From assembly GCA_028688515.1 (NCBI GenBank), contig JAQTXZ010000001.1, forward strand, positions 868,001 to 932,000: a DNA stretch of 64,000 nucleotides, given 5' to 3'. The first letter of the stretch is position 1; every line of letters begins with the position of its first letter. This document shows positions 16,105-24,081 of the stretch, piece by piece. Under the pieces are notes generated by a model. It searched no databases. It saw only the letters and a program-made list of their open reading frames with translations, and had not been told where the DNA came from. A program made the position numbers and the translations under genes. Source of the stretch: Patescibacteria group bacterium. Its GTDB lineage: Bacteria > Patescibacteriota > Patescibacteriia > 2-12-FULL-60-25.

Positions 16105-17541
16105 TTATCCAGAATCAACATCCACACCTTCTGTTTTTCTGAACCCGATTCTGTCCGACGCAAAGCCTTTACTGAGATTGAGCATGCTTGCAAAGACAAT
16201 TGATTCCTCGCCGTAGCGATCGCGGATAGCATCAACCGCACGCGATGCTTCTTGCTCTTTTTTACTCGTCTCCCCTCCGTCATCCTTGCTATTCGCCATT
16301 TCTTTGTCATCCTTCCGCCTGAGGCGGAGGGATCCAGTAGAATCGACTTGTTCAAATTTATTTTTATTGGATCCCCGCATCCGCGAGGATGACAAATAAG
16401 AAGTCGACGGCGACAAAGTCAGTTGTCCATTTGGCGGGACGAGATCGTTTAACGTCACCGCCAAAAACGAGACTTGCGCTTTACCGTCCCAAATGGATTC
16501 CAATAGTTGAGTCGCTCCATGCGCTAAAGAAAAGACATCGCTCAACGCCTCGCCAAAACAAACCGTCGCAACGCTATGTACGTTATGTACGTGATGTACG
16601 TCATGCACGCCCACTTCGACCGTCATACTGCGCGTCAAAAGCCCGAATGACCTTAGACGTCGACCTGCGCGTTCTGTAAGACGGAGCAGGATGCTCAAGA
16701 TCGTCCTAGGTACTTGGTCCTGGGTCCTAGCAGACGCTCGAGGACGTATTAGGACGCTCGAGGAAGCTTTAGGACGCCCCAAGCGCGGCACGCAAAAAGA
16801 ATGACCGATCGACTTCGGCAGACGTTCTCCGGCTTGGTCGAGACGATCGACGTCATGGCCGCACAAACGCTCGTGCCACATCCAACCGGCTTTGCCCAAA
16901 ACCTGCATCAGGTTGCCGACAGGATAATGTTTGAGATCCAAAAGAGTGTAGATGCCGAGTTTATTTAAACGTTTGCGGATGCGCGACCCGATGCCCCAAG
17001 CATCTTCGACTTCCAACTTTGCCAAAACTTCATCCAAATTTTCTTGATTGATAATCACCAGACCGTTGGGCTTTTCCAAATCAGACGCCAGCTTGGCCAA
17101 AAATTTTGACGGCGCTATGCCGATCGAACACTTGAGCCAATCCCCTATCTCGCGCTGAATGCGCAAACGCGTTTTGCACAATGCCCACGCCGCTTCCGCC
17201 TCATCGCGATACCAACCCGTCAAATCAAGAAAAGCTTCGTCGATTGAATAGTGCTCGACTTTGTCGGTGAGCTCGTGCAACAAAGAAAATACACGTGACG
17301 TGACGGCACGATATTTGGGCGGATCGTTTTGCACAAACACCATGTCAGGACAAACGCTCCGACACTCTTCGAGCGACATGCCAACTTTTGCTCCGCGCTT
17401 TTTCGCTTCTATCGACGCCGCAATCACGCAACCGTTCTTATGCAAATACGCACAAACCCCCAACGGGCATCCGCGCCAATGCGGATTTGCCTGCTGTTCC
17501 ACCGAAGCGAAATAGGAGTTCATGTCGATGTGGGCGTACAT
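16105..17541 (-). CDS. dinB: DNA polymerase IV (Y family) with in-frame repeat insertions
   Basis: This is an error-prone translesion polymerase. It starts MYAHIDMNSYFASVE, with the catalytic acidic palm residues there and in YSIDEAFLDLTG. Thumb/HhH motifs follow (DAWGIGSRIRKRLNKLGI) and the little-finger LGRPK and LTERAGRRLR strands. Length is 478 residues against a usual 350-420. The excess falls in three repeat-encoded stretches at about 250-281, 311-323 and 383-412. The C-terminal RAVDAIRDRYGEESI is intact. Its stop is 2 bp from the stop of the convergent CAP gene. It sits next to a DUF6504-like gene, a known partner of Y-family polymerases. Confidence 0.9.
   Translation of the reverse strand: MYAHIDMNSYFASVEQQANPHWRGCPLGVCAYLHKNGCVIAASIEAKKRGAKVGMSLEECRSVCPDMVFVQNDPPKYRAVTSRVFSLLHELTDKVEHYSIDEAFLDLTGWYRDEAEAAWALCKTRLRIQREIGDWLKCSIGIAPSKFLAKLASDLEKPNGLVIINQENLDEVLAKLEVEDAWGIGSRIRKRLNKLGIYTLLDLKHYPVGNLMQVLGKAGWMWHERLCGHDVDRLDQAGERLPKSIGHSFCVPRLGRPKASSSVLIRPRASARTQDQVPRTILSILLRLTERAGRRLRSFGLLTRSMTVEVGVHDVHHVHNVHSVATVCFGEALSDVFSLAHGATQLLESIWDGKAQVSFLAVTLNDLVPPNGQLTLSPSTSYLSSSRMRGSNKNKFEQVDSTGSLRLRRKDDKEMANSKDDGGETSKKEQEASRAVDAIRDRYGEESIVFASMLNLSKGFASDRIGFRKTEGVDVDSG
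16305..16393. repeat. Family D palindromic element inside dinB
   Basis: GTCATCCTTCCGCCTGAGG...GGATCC and TTGGATCCCCGC...GAGGATGAC arms around an AT-rich centre, read in frame near the dinB C-terminus. Confidence 0.85.
16571..16609. repeat. Family E tandem repeat inside dinB
   Basis: TATGTACGT-TATGTACGTGATGTACGT words give the odd protein stretch HDVHHVHNVHS in the little-finger domain. Confidence 0.75.
16699..16790. repeat. Family E-like repeat inside dinB
   Basis: Repeated GTCCTAGG / ACTTGGTCCT and GACGCTCGAGGA words, in frame within the dinB little-finger region. Confidence 0.6.
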
Positions 17542-17551
17542 AACTTTAGAA

Positions 17552-17640
17552 AGCGTCCTCTAGCGTACATAGCGTCCTAACGCGTCCTCCAGCGTCTACG
17601 CTCCAGGATGTTCGAAGGACGCTCCAGGACGCTGCCGGAC
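17552..17640. repeat. Intergenic AGCGTCC/ACGCTCC repeat cluster
   Basis: Many copies of (T)AGCGTCC and GGACGCT in both orientations form a folded palindrome between dinB and the DUF6504-like gene. Confidence 0.65.
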
Positions 17641-17641
17641 G

Positions 17642-17887
17642 TTATAGGTTCGCGGTCTCTTCCAGCGTCCACTTAAGCGTCTCGGTCGAGAATCGTAGAC
17701 GAAAAGCGTTGACTTCATCTGAAACAGAAAAGATATACTGTTTATCCCTCCCCTGTCGTTCCGTGTGAACAAGATTGACGCGTTTGACCCTATATTGCCG
17801 ATTTCCCCATTTAAAAAACACGGGCTCGACTTTTTTGCCGTTGAATATGACTACGACTTCGATTGGCTCATCAATCTGTTGGTACAT
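17642..17887 (-). CDS. DUF6504-like small protein linked to DinB
   Basis: The 81-residue protein starts MYQQIDEPIEVVVIF and has KKVEPVFFKWGNRQYRV and a C-terminal LKWTLEE. The pattern of G-x-P-x-F-x-W-x-x-R-x-Y-x-V strands then a closing W resembles DUF6504 proteins encoded beside Y-family polymerases. The adjacency to dinB supports this. Extended -10 TGCTTTAAT lies just before ATG 17887; ATG 17893 overlaps it. Function unknown. Confidence 0.65.
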   Translation of the reverse strand: MYQQIDEPIEVVVIFNGKKVEPVFFKWGNRQYRVKRVNLVHTERQGRDKQYIFSVSDEVNAFRLRFSTETLKWTLEETANL

Positions 17888-18060
17888 ACTCATTAAAGCA
17901 AAATTCAAGAAGCAAGATTCAAAATGATTGTGTCCCTTCGGGATGTTTATATATTAATGCCGCAGGCCACCAGCTATTTGCTACTTGCTTTTTGAATTAC
18001 TTTGCCATAGAACAAAAATAGAACAGTTGTTCAACTGTGTCAAATGCATCAAAAAAGACG

Positions 18061-18627
18061 TCAATCGCGCGGCACACTGTGGCAGCTCCTGCATCTCGCC
18101 TCGTACATCTCGTCTCCGCCGACGACGATGCGCGGCGAGTTGTATGGCGCAGGTTGGCCGTCTATCAAGCGTTGAGTTCTGATAGCAGGTTGGGCGCAAC
18201 GGACGCAAACTGCAGTTAGTTTTGTTACTGAATCCGCTTCGGCCATAAGTTGAGGGATGACTCCGAAAGGTTCGCCGCGAAAATCAGTGTCCAGACCGGC
18301 GATCAAAACGCGCACTCCTTTGTCTAAAAGTCGGCGGATGACATCAAGCGTCGACTCCGGCAAAAACTGCGCTTCGTCGAATGCGACCACGCAATGTTCA
18401 TCTTGCAAATGATCAAAAACATTCTGCGGTTCGTCGATGGGGATGGCATCAAAGAGTCGACCGTCGCGCGATGCGATGACCAACTTCTCGCCGCGGCTGT
18501 CAACTCCGGGTTTAAAGACGACGACAGGCTGCTTGGCGATGGTCGCGCGCTTTAAGCGACGAATCAACTCCTCGCTTTTGCCGGAAGACATACATCCGAC
18601 GATGACTTCGAGGGTGCCTTTGGACAT
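18061..18627 (-). CDS. tdk: Thymidine kinase
   Basis: This salvage enzyme phosphorylates thymidine. The 188-residue type II kinase starts MSKGTLEVIVGCMSSGKSEEL, with the P-loop in the last part. VVAFDEAQF is Walker B and LDTDFRGEPFG the lid region. Two zinc cysteine pairs (CVRCAQ and CRSCH) and the VGGDEMYEARC thymidine-binding segment complete the family pattern. The start is the second in-frame ATG, which fits the usual N-terminus. The promoter region lies in a composite repeat (18640-18880). Confidence 0.95.
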   Translation of the reverse strand: MSKGTLEVIVGCMSSGKSEELIRRLKRATIAKQPVVVFKPGVDSRGEKLVIASRDGRLFDAIPIDEPQNVFDHLQDEHCVVAFDEAQFLPESTLDVIRRLLDKGVRVLIAGLDTDFRGEPFGVIPQLMAEADSVTKLTAVCVRCAQPAIRTQRLIDGQPAPYNSPRIVVGGDEMYEARCRSCHSVPRD

Positions 18628-18639
18628 AACGCCATACAA

Positions 18640-18880
18640 AATACCACGTACGACGTACTGCGTACAACGATCGGACGCCCTCTATCCACCCCCTCACTTT
18701 GATATATTGCGGGGGAGCCTTTCCCCCCGTCGAACAGGGGAAAGGTAGCTATAGTTTAATTAGTTAGACGCAAGATTTTGCGTCTCTACAGAATAACCGA
18801 TCAACTCCTTTCCCTCGTCTGACGGGGGAAAGAGCCTGCCCTGAGCGAGCATAAGTTAGAGCGAGTCGAATGGGTGGCGC
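18640..18880. repeat. Composite repeat E-B-C-B, copy 1
   Basis: Order: GTACGACGTACTGCG words, the CCCTCTATCC...CCTTTCCCCCCGTCGAACAGGGGAAAGG hairpin, AGACGCA-n-TGCGTCT (family C), then CTCCTTTCCCTCGTCTGACGGGGGAAAG. The whole unit reappears inverted and largely identical at 55690-55936. It fills the 316-bp gap between tdk and the MFS-like gene; I see no gene in it. Confidence 0.85.
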
Positions 18881-18928
18881 GCAATATTGTTAATAGAGGT
18901 GACGGATAGAGGATCCGATCGGCCGATA

Positions 18929-18937
18929 TGCTATAAT
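18929..18937 (+). promoter_or_regulatory. Extended -10 promoter, leaderless start
   Basis: TGCTATAAT ends 6 nt before ATG 18944. Confidence 0.7.
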
Positions 18938-18943
18938 ACTCCC

Positions 18944-19576
18944 ATGTTCCGTTGGTTACGCGCACTTGCAACAGGCGACATGTTTTATCTCACGGCATTC
19001 GGATTGCTGACGCCTATTTTTGCTTTGTTTTTATTAGATCGCATACCCGGCGCAAATCTTTTAACCGTCGGTATCGCCGAAGCAACTTATCTTGCAACCG
19101 TCGGCGTGCTGCGACCTTTCTCCCAACTCTATTCCAAAAACGACACTTCCGGCTGGCGTACGCAAAATATTCTTTGGTTTGGTTCGGCATTCGTCGTTCT
19201 GGTACCTTTTTTGTATCTACTTTCTCGCGACATGATAGATGTTTACGTCATCGAACTTTTATACGGCGTCGGCATCGCGTTTTGCGGACCGGCTTGGTCT
19301 CGCTTGATGGACAAGAGCTGCTCTTTCGATTCCGCTGCCGGCTTTGATCGTTACAGCACACTCAGTACGCTGCTCGCCGCAGGTCTTGCACTCGTCGGCG
19401 GATTTATCGCAGACCAACAAGGCATCCCGGCACTTTTGTTCTACCTCAACGTCACCGTGCTATTTGCCTCCATGCTGCTCGTCGGACTTTATTGGCGATT
19501 TGGAATTCAACCAAGACACAACTTAAATGCCAAATTAAGGTCGCCTGCGGCAATTCAAAATAATATCACAAAGTGA
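18944..19576 (+). CDS. Half-size (six-helix) MFS-like membrane protein 1
   Basis: The 210-residue protein has six hydrophobic helices and resembles one half of a major facilitator: FGLLTPIFALFLLDRIPGANLLTVGIAEATYL, then a loop and a second helix pair. It is homologous along its length to the next gene (both share T/LTPIFALFL-D-x-I-x-GANL and a GxGIAFCGPAWS / GYGLMYPAWT helix). Full MFS carriers have 12 helices, so a dimer or heterodimer would be needed for transport. The ATG is placed by the promoter; an upstream TTG start would add 19 residues. Substrate unknown. Confidence 0.8.
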   Translation: MFRWLRALATGDMFYLTAFGLLTPIFALFLLDRIPGANLLTVGIAEATYLATVGVLRPFSQLYSKNDTSGWRTQNILWFGSAFVVLVPFLYLLSRDMIDVYVIELLYGVGIAFCGPAWSRLMDKSCSFDSAAGFDRYSTLSTLLAAGLALVGGFIADQQGIPALLFYLNVTVLFASMLLVGLYWRFGIQPRHNLNAKLRSPAAIQNNITK

Positions 19577-19620
19577 TATCTGAATTTGGCATTCGTAATT
19601 CGTAATTCGTAATTAAATGT

Positions 19621-20202
19621 ATGTTGCCCCTTAGAATCATTGCACTTTTAGTCAGTGAGATACTGACCAGCGGATCGTACGGATTGATGATGCCGATTTT
19701 GGCGCTGTTTTTGACAGATAAAATCAGCGGCGCGAATTTAATGTCCATTGCAGTTGCAGTGGCCATCTATCTTTTTGCGCAAGCCGGATTCAGCTGGATC
19801 TTTTCGTCCTACATGCACCACGCAAAAACAATGGAACGCGCGCAGGCCGGTTTGTTTTTCGGTTCTGCTGTAATCACGCTAGTGCCGGTTGCCTACGCCT
19901 ACTCTACCGACATATCGCAAATCATGCTAGCGCAGATTGTTCTCGGCCTGGGTTATGGCTTGATGTATCCGGCTTGGACATGGCTTGCCAATGATCATGC
20001 ACCAAATAAATATCTCAACAGTTTAAAAAATTTACACTCTTTGATTTCAGCTTTGTCGCTCGCGGCAATCACTGCAATCGGAGGTTTTGTCGCATATTTT
20101 TACGGCTACAACACGCTTCTGCGAATGATGATGATCTTTGGCTTTCTCGGAACGCTCGCTGCAACGACATTGTTTTTGGGTAAGGCAAAAAAGAGACGAT
20201 AG
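19621..20202 (+). CDS. Half-size (six-helix) MFS-like membrane protein 2
   Basis: The 193-residue paralogue of the preceding gene starts MLPLRIIALLVSEILTSG and has six helices. Conserved shared positions include MPILALFLTDKISGANLMS and GLGYGLMYPAWTWL. The two genes are separated by 44 bp of AATTCGT tandem repeat and probably form one transcription unit. Together they would make 12 helices, the size of a normal carrier. Confidence 0.8.
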   Translation: MLPLRIIALLVSEILTSGSYGLMMPILALFLTDKISGANLMSIAVAVAIYLFAQAGFSWIFSSYMHHAKTMERAQAGLFFGSAVITLVPVAYAYSTDISQIMLAQIVLGLGYGLMYPAWTWLANDHAPNKYLNSLKNLHSLISALSLAAITAIGGFVAYFYGYNTLLRMMMIFGFLGTLAATTLFLGKAKKRR

Positions 20203-20940
20203 TCAGGCCCCCTTCCGCCACTCCGCTATTTTCCCATGATCGCCTGAAAGCAAAATTTTCGGGACTTTCCATTTATTAAAAACTTCGGGACGCGTGTACT
20301 GCGGATATTCTTTTGTGACTCCGTCGCTCCAAGATTCTTCGTCAAGCGACGCTTCGGCACCCAAAACTCCGGGACGCAAACGAGCGACAGCGTCCGTGAT
20401 TACCATTGCCGCAAGCTCCCCGCCCGTCATCACGTATTCGCCGATAGAAATTTCTTCGTCCGCGAGTTTCGTTGCAACGCGTTCATCAACGCCTTCGTAA
20501 CGTCCGCATAAAAAAACCAAACGATCATATTTGCTAAGACGCTTGGCATCTTTTTGCGTAAACACTTTGCCTTTGGCGGATAACAAAATAACCCTCGTCT
20601 TTTTCTTGTCATCTCTCATCTTCTCCTTGTCATCCTTGCGTATGCGAGGATCCATCCGATTTTGTTTATTTTTCTGGATTCCCGCCTGCGCAGGAATGAC
20701 GGATAGCGCTTTCAATGCATTATAAAACGGTTCCACCCGCATCACCATGCCCGCACCGCCGCCGTAAGGACGGTCATCAACATGGCCATGTTCATCTATC
20801 GCCCAATCGCGCAATTGATGCGCTTTGACTTTGAGCAATTTGTTTTTTTGCGCGCGCCCAAGAATCGAGGCACCGCAATACACGTCAACCATTTCGGGAA
20901 ACAAAGTTAGAACATCCACTTGCAGGACTTTCTTTTTCAT
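20203..20940 (-). CDS. trmD: tRNA (guanine-N1)-methyltransferase TrmD with an in-frame repeat insertion
   Basis: TrmD methylates G37 of tRNAs with G36 and prevents frameshifts. Starts MKKKVLQVDVLTLFPEM; YGGGAGMVMRVEPFY, FLCGRYEGVDERV and SIGEYVMTGGELAA form the knotted SAM site, and LDEESWSDGVTKEYPQYTRP is the tRNA-binding end. About 25-30 extra residues at 80-104, between the GGGAGM strand and RVILLSAKGK, come from a family D repeat. Gene order rpsP, khpA, trmD is the usual one, with rimM missing. Confidence 0.93.
   Translation of the reverse strand: MKKKVLQVDVLTLFPEMVDVYCGASILGRAQKNKLLKVKAHQLRDWAIDEHGHVDDRPYGGGAGMVMRVEPFYNALKALSVIPAQAGIQKNKQNRMDPRIRKDDKEKMRDDKKKTRVILLSAKGKVFTQKDAKRLSKYDRLVFLCGRYEGVDERVATKLADEEISIGEYVMTGGELAAMVITDAVARLRPGVLGAEASLDEESWSDGVTKEYPQYTRPEVFNKWKVPKILLSGDHGKIAEWRKGA
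20628..20700. repeat. Family D element inside trmD
   Basis: GTCATCCTTGCGTATGCGAGGATCC and TTCTGGATTCCCGCC...AGGAATGAC arms, in frame, translated as SVIPAQAGIQ and RMDPRIRKDD. This peptide pair is the hallmark of this repeat family. Confidence 0.85.
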
Positions 20941-21071
20941 CATATCAAACTCAATTCTGCCATGTTTAAGGTTTGACGTCTACCTAAATCAAAACCGCCC
21001 GGAAAACTCCGAGCGGCCTTTGAATTCCGAATCACGACATTAATTCGTAATTTGGAATTTGTAATTGATTT

Positions 21072-21428
21072 TTATATTCCCAAATCAGCGATGTCCTGAT
21101 CCGAGACCAGTTGAGCTTCGGGTTTTTCTTCACCGCCTGTTTTGCGGCGAGACTCCTGGTGCGCCATGCGGGCGTTCTCAGGTTCGAAAACCTTAAGGTT
21201 AACGCGGGCATTTTCTTTGGCGCCGACGATCTTGAGCAAAATACGCAAGGCACGTGCGGTCTGGCCCTGGCGGCCGATGACGTATCCCATGTCCTCCTGA
21301 TTGATGTGGAGGGTGATGAGCACGCCGCGCTCGTCGACAGTGCGTTCGGTCTTCACGTCATCCGGATGGTTGACGATGGACTTAACAACGAACTCGATAA
21401 ACTGCTGGTCCCTAAACTGTTCTGCCAT
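21072..21428 (-). CDS. khpA: KH-domain RNA-binding protein KhpA (YlqC)
   Basis: The 118-residue protein starts MAEQFRDQQFIEFVVKSIV. The single KH domain has the GYVIGRQGQTARALR signature loop, which is GxxG-type (here GRQG). KhpA, often with KhpB, binds RNA and affects cell size and division in Gram-positives. A charged C-terminal tail of about 30 residues extends the usual 75-80-residue form. It lies between rpsP and trmD, the standard position. Confidence 0.9.
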   Translation of the reverse strand: MAEQFRDQQFIEFVVKSIVNHPDDVKTERTVDERGVLITLHINQEDMGYVIGRQGQTARALRILLKIVGAKENARVNLKVFEPENARMAHQESRRKTGGEEKPEAQLVSDQDIADLGI

Positions 21429-21652
21429 ATCGGCTCTGAACAATCCGACCTGCTCCCCGAGCTTGCTTGAGCAAGGCACGTGACACAGGAACGGATAAAC
21501 TTTTTGTAACCCAAGATGCGAATTACATCTAAATTATCAATTAATTGTGCAACTTCGGCCGGCATCTTCAGCCATAAGTTGAGAATATGATAGCACTTTT
21601 TATGACCCCTGTCAAAACAAAAAAGAGGCATAACACCTCTTTTTGCCTTTAT

Positions 21653-21958
21653 TTAAGCCTTTTTCTCTGCTTTTGCAGCGCGTTTTTTGGAAATGGATAC
21701 CACCTTGCGCTTGTCGCCTTTTACCACACCCTGGTCAACCAGGATGTTCCAGACCGTTTCGGAGCACTGAGCGCCCTTGGAAATCCAGTATTCTACACGA
21801 TCTTTCTTAAGCGTGACTGTGGCAGGATTGGTGCGCGGGTTCATGTTGCCAAGAATCTCCGTAGCCTTACCCCATGGATCACGAGCTTTTTCTGACACAA
21901 TAAAGCGATATTCAGGCTGCTTTTTCTTACCCACGCGGGTTAAACGAATCATCAACAT
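21653..21958 (-). CDS. rpsP: 30S ribosomal protein S16
   Basis: The 101-residue protein starts MLMIRLTRVGKKKQPEYRFIV. EILGNMNPRTNP and the WISKGAQCSETVWNILV helix are typical. S16 is an early-binding assembly protein of the small subunit. First gene of the rpsP-khpA-trmD cluster; gaps of over 200 bp separate it from khpA, so internal promoters are possible. Confidence 0.95.
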   Translation of the reverse strand: MLMIRLTRVGKKKQPEYRFIVSEKARDPWGKATEILGNMNPRTNPATVTLKKDRVEYWISKGAQCSETVWNILVDQGVVKGDKRKVVSISKKRAAKAEKKA

Positions 21959-21961
21959 ACA

Positions 21962-22042
21962 AATCAATTATGAATTAAGAATTATGAATTATAAATTGAT
22001 GAAACCTACATTCTTAATTCTTAATTATTAATTCTTAATTTT
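21962..22042. repeat. AATTATGAATTAAG palindromic AT-rich repeat
   Basis: Tandem AATTATGAATTA words on one side of a centre (GATGAAACC) and ATTCTTAATT words on the other make a long AT-rich hairpin upstream of rpsP. Confidence 0.65.
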
Positions 22043-22168
22043 TAGCGAAGGATCGGGTTACCAGACCCGAGCGTCACGAGCTCCGCCCCATCTTTCTGAC
22101 GGAGGGACGTATGGCGCATAATATACGGAAATTAGCCAAAAATGTCAAGGAGCGTCGTTGTCATGCAG

Positions 22169-22279
22169 CCTAACTCACCCTGCCCTCTCTCTTACCCAAG
22201 AGAGGGTTCTGACAAACCAACAACACGAGGATGATGCGGTGCTCTCTCTTGGGTAAGAGAGAGTTAGAGTGAGTTAGGC
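22169..22279. repeat. Palindromic element family A, copy 2
   Basis: Same arms and ACACGAGGATGATG centre as at 7531. It lies 37 bp before truB. Confidence 0.85.
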
Positions 22280-22315
22280 CTCGACCACTGTGCCAAAACG
22301 TGGCATCCTCCTCTC

Positions 22316-22963
22316 ATGACAACCTCGGAACAACTCTCAGAAATCCTGCTTATAGACAAGCCCGCGGGCATAACTTCGCATGACGTGGTTGATAGGGTGC
22401 GTCGAATTTATAACACAAAGAAAGTCGGCCACGCGGGCACTTTGGACCCGTTCGCGACCGGGCTTTTGATTGTGGCTGTTGGCAAAGCGACAAAAGAACT
22501 GTCGAAATACGTCGGTTTGGATAAAACATATGAGGCGACAGCACGCCTTGGTGCGATTTCTGATACCTATGACCTTACTGGTCAAATCACCAATAACCAG
22601 GACATCGTACCTAGGACCAAGGACCAAGCTTCAGACGCATTATTGACTTTCAAAGGCGGGTATTTGCAAAAAGCTCCGGCTTATTCGGCAAAAAAGGTGA
22701 ACGGCAAAAAATTATACGAATTGGCGCGCCGAGGTGAGGATGTCGAAAGCTTAAGACCTTCAAAACAAGTCGACATTAGTGAAATCGTGCTCCTGGACTT
22801 TAACTGGCCGGACGTCAAATTCCGCGTCTCCTGCTCATCCGGCACCTATATTCGCTCTCTTGCCCATGACTTTGGCGAAATACTGGGCTGCGGAGCATAT
22901 CTGACGGAGCTGCGCAGGACGAAGGTTGGTGAGTTTAAGGTTGAGGATGCGGAGAAGGTGTAG
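22316..22963 (+). CDS. truB: tRNA pseudouridine(55) synthase TruB (short form)
   Basis: TruB makes pseudouridine 55 in the T-loop. LLIDKPAGITSHDVV, then GHAGTLDPFATGLL with the catalytic Asp, Y-E-A-x-x-R-L-G and SGTYIRSLAHD are present. At 215 residues it lacks the C-terminal PUA-like extension of the 300-residue E. coli form. A small in-frame insertion (about 96-106, DIVPRTKDQAS) comes from the CCTAGGACCAAGGACC repeat word at 22606-22630. It is flanked on both sides by family A elements. Confidence 0.93.
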   Translation: MTTSEQLSEILLIDKPAGITSHDVVDRVRRIYNTKKVGHAGTLDPFATGLLIVAVGKATKELSKYVGLDKTYEATARLGAISDTYDLTGQITNNQDIVPRTKDQASDALLTFKGGYLQKAPAYSAKKVNGKKLYELARRGEDVESLRPSKQVDISEIVLLDFNWPDVKFRVSCSSGTYIRSLAHDFGEILGCGAYLTELRRTKVGEFKVEDAEKV

Positions 22964-22977
22964 TTTGCATCGCACAG

Positions 22978-23097
22978 CCTAACTCACCCTGCCCTCTCTT
23001 ACCCAAGAGAGGGTTCTGACGGAAACTGAATCGCTCACAAACACGAGGATGATGTGGTACTCTCCCTTGGGTAAGGGAGAGCTAGAGTGAGTTAGGC
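22978..23097. repeat. Palindromic element family A, copy 3
   Basis: Same arms as at 7531 and 22169, with a slightly longer centre. Two A elements thus bracket truB in the same orientation. Confidence 0.85.
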
Positions 23098-23108
23098 TCA
23101 TCAACTCA

Positions 23109-23137
23109 TTGACTTTCCCACCTATTTTTGATATACA
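23109..23137 (+). promoter_or_regulatory. Sigma-70 promoter
   Basis: TTGACT, 17-bp spacer, TATACA. Leader of about 70 nt to the gene at 23215. Confidence 0.7.
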
Positions 23138-23214
23138 AACCCCATCAACCCCGAACCTTGGACACCTGGCGCGTGCGCATTTGCGTTTTACGCGTCCTGC
23201 AAAGGAGTCTTGAG

Positions 23215-23739
23215 ATGAAACACCGCACCTACGGCCGAGAGTTTCTCCTGCTGTTGGAGATCGACGTCCTGAAAGCGTACACAAAATACACACTCTCTAA
23301 AGATGGAAGATGGATATGCATCCGATCCATTCTCGCTATTATTCAAATTCTTTTCTTCTGGGTAGGATACCAGAATCATCCGTTTTATTGGTTCAGCGTA
23401 TTCGCATCATTCCTATTGATACCTGTCGAGTTTTCGTCGTGGAACAGTAGCTATCTGCGCACCATCTACCACAAACGCCGAGTCGAAGCTGCGGTGAGAA
23501 GGAGCGAGACTGCCGTGCAGGCTCTCAACAAGAAGTTGCCGACCGAAAAGTACCGCGTGCCGGCGAACGTGTCGGATGCTGTGCGCTTGCGGGTGAGGTT
23601 GCGAGAACGTACTTTGCCGGAATATCTGGAACATGAAGCGGCGATCATCGTCCAAGCGCATGACGAAATGGCCGAGGCTGAACAGGCTCTTGCCGAGCTC
23701 GAAGCGGCCAAAACCAAAGCCTCCACGCAAACTACTTAG
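23215..23739 (+). CDS. Unknown membrane protein with a coiled-coil tail
   Basis: The 174-residue protein starts MKHRTYGREFLLLLEI behind an AAAGGAG site. Two hydrophobic segments (about 38-55 and 58-75) lie close together, followed by a long charged, Ala/Glu-rich helical region (about 85-170). It is therefore a hairpin membrane anchor with a cytoplasmic coiled coil. Family not recognised. Confidence 0.7.
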   Translation: MKHRTYGREFLLLLEIDVLKAYTKYTLSKDGRWICIRSILAIIQILFFWVGYQNHPFYWFSVFASFLLIPVEFSSWNSSYLRTIYHKRRVEAAVRRSETAVQALNKKLPTEKYRVPANVSDAVRLRVRLRERTLPEYLEHEAAIIVQAHDEMAEAEQALAELEAAKTKASTQTT

Positions 23740-23761
23740 CCCATTTGGGGCTTCTTTTTTT
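23738..23761 (+). terminator. Terminator
   Basis: AGCCC, loop atttg, GGGCT, then a TTTTTTT run. It overlaps the stop codon of the upstream gene. Confidence 0.8.
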
Positions 23762-23817
23762 GCTTAATTTTAATAAGACCTCACCAAAACTTTCAATAAG
23801 TTCCTTTGTATCTCGTA

Positions 23818-23902
23818 GGGGTTCGGGGACAAAAATTTTGAGCGGCTCACATGAAATGAGTCGCCACATAGAAAGAAGCGAGTTTTTTTGTCCCCGAAAC
23901 CT
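23818..23902. repeat. 85-bp inverted repeat
   Basis: GGTTCGGGGACAAAAAT... and ...TTTTTTTGTCCCCGAAACC arms, with GAGCGGCTCACATGA/TGAGTCGCC inside. A 72-codon minus-strand ORF (23950-23732, MKDLFTLLFITEQVT...) runs through it; its coding status is unclear. The rest of 23740-24052 shows no gene. Confidence 0.6.
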
Positions 23903-23968
23903 TTTGGTTACTTGTTCAGTTATGAAAAGTAACGTAAAAAGATCCTTCAAGTTGAATTTAATATCTTA

Positions 23969-24044
23969 TTGGATCCCCTGGTCTCCGTCGAACTACGCCC
24001 GAGGATGACAAAAAGGGATGGATTCTCGCATTCGCAAGAATGAC
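23969..24044. repeat. Family D element, copy 4
   Basis: TTGGATCCCCTGG...CCCGAGGATGAC followed by GGATTCTCGCATTCGCAAGAATGAC, two right-arm-type units in tandem. Confidence 0.75.
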
Positions 24045-24052
24045 AAGGGGGC

Positions 24053-24081
24053 TTGTCAGAAGGCCTGCAATTTGCTATCCT
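24053..24081 (+). promoter_or_regulatory. Probable promoter with a 200-nt leader for rny
   Basis: TTGTCA, 17-bp spacer, TATCCT, the spacer ending in TGC (extended -10). The leader (about 24088-24288) has no ORF I can support; it could be regulatory RNA. Confidence 0.55.
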
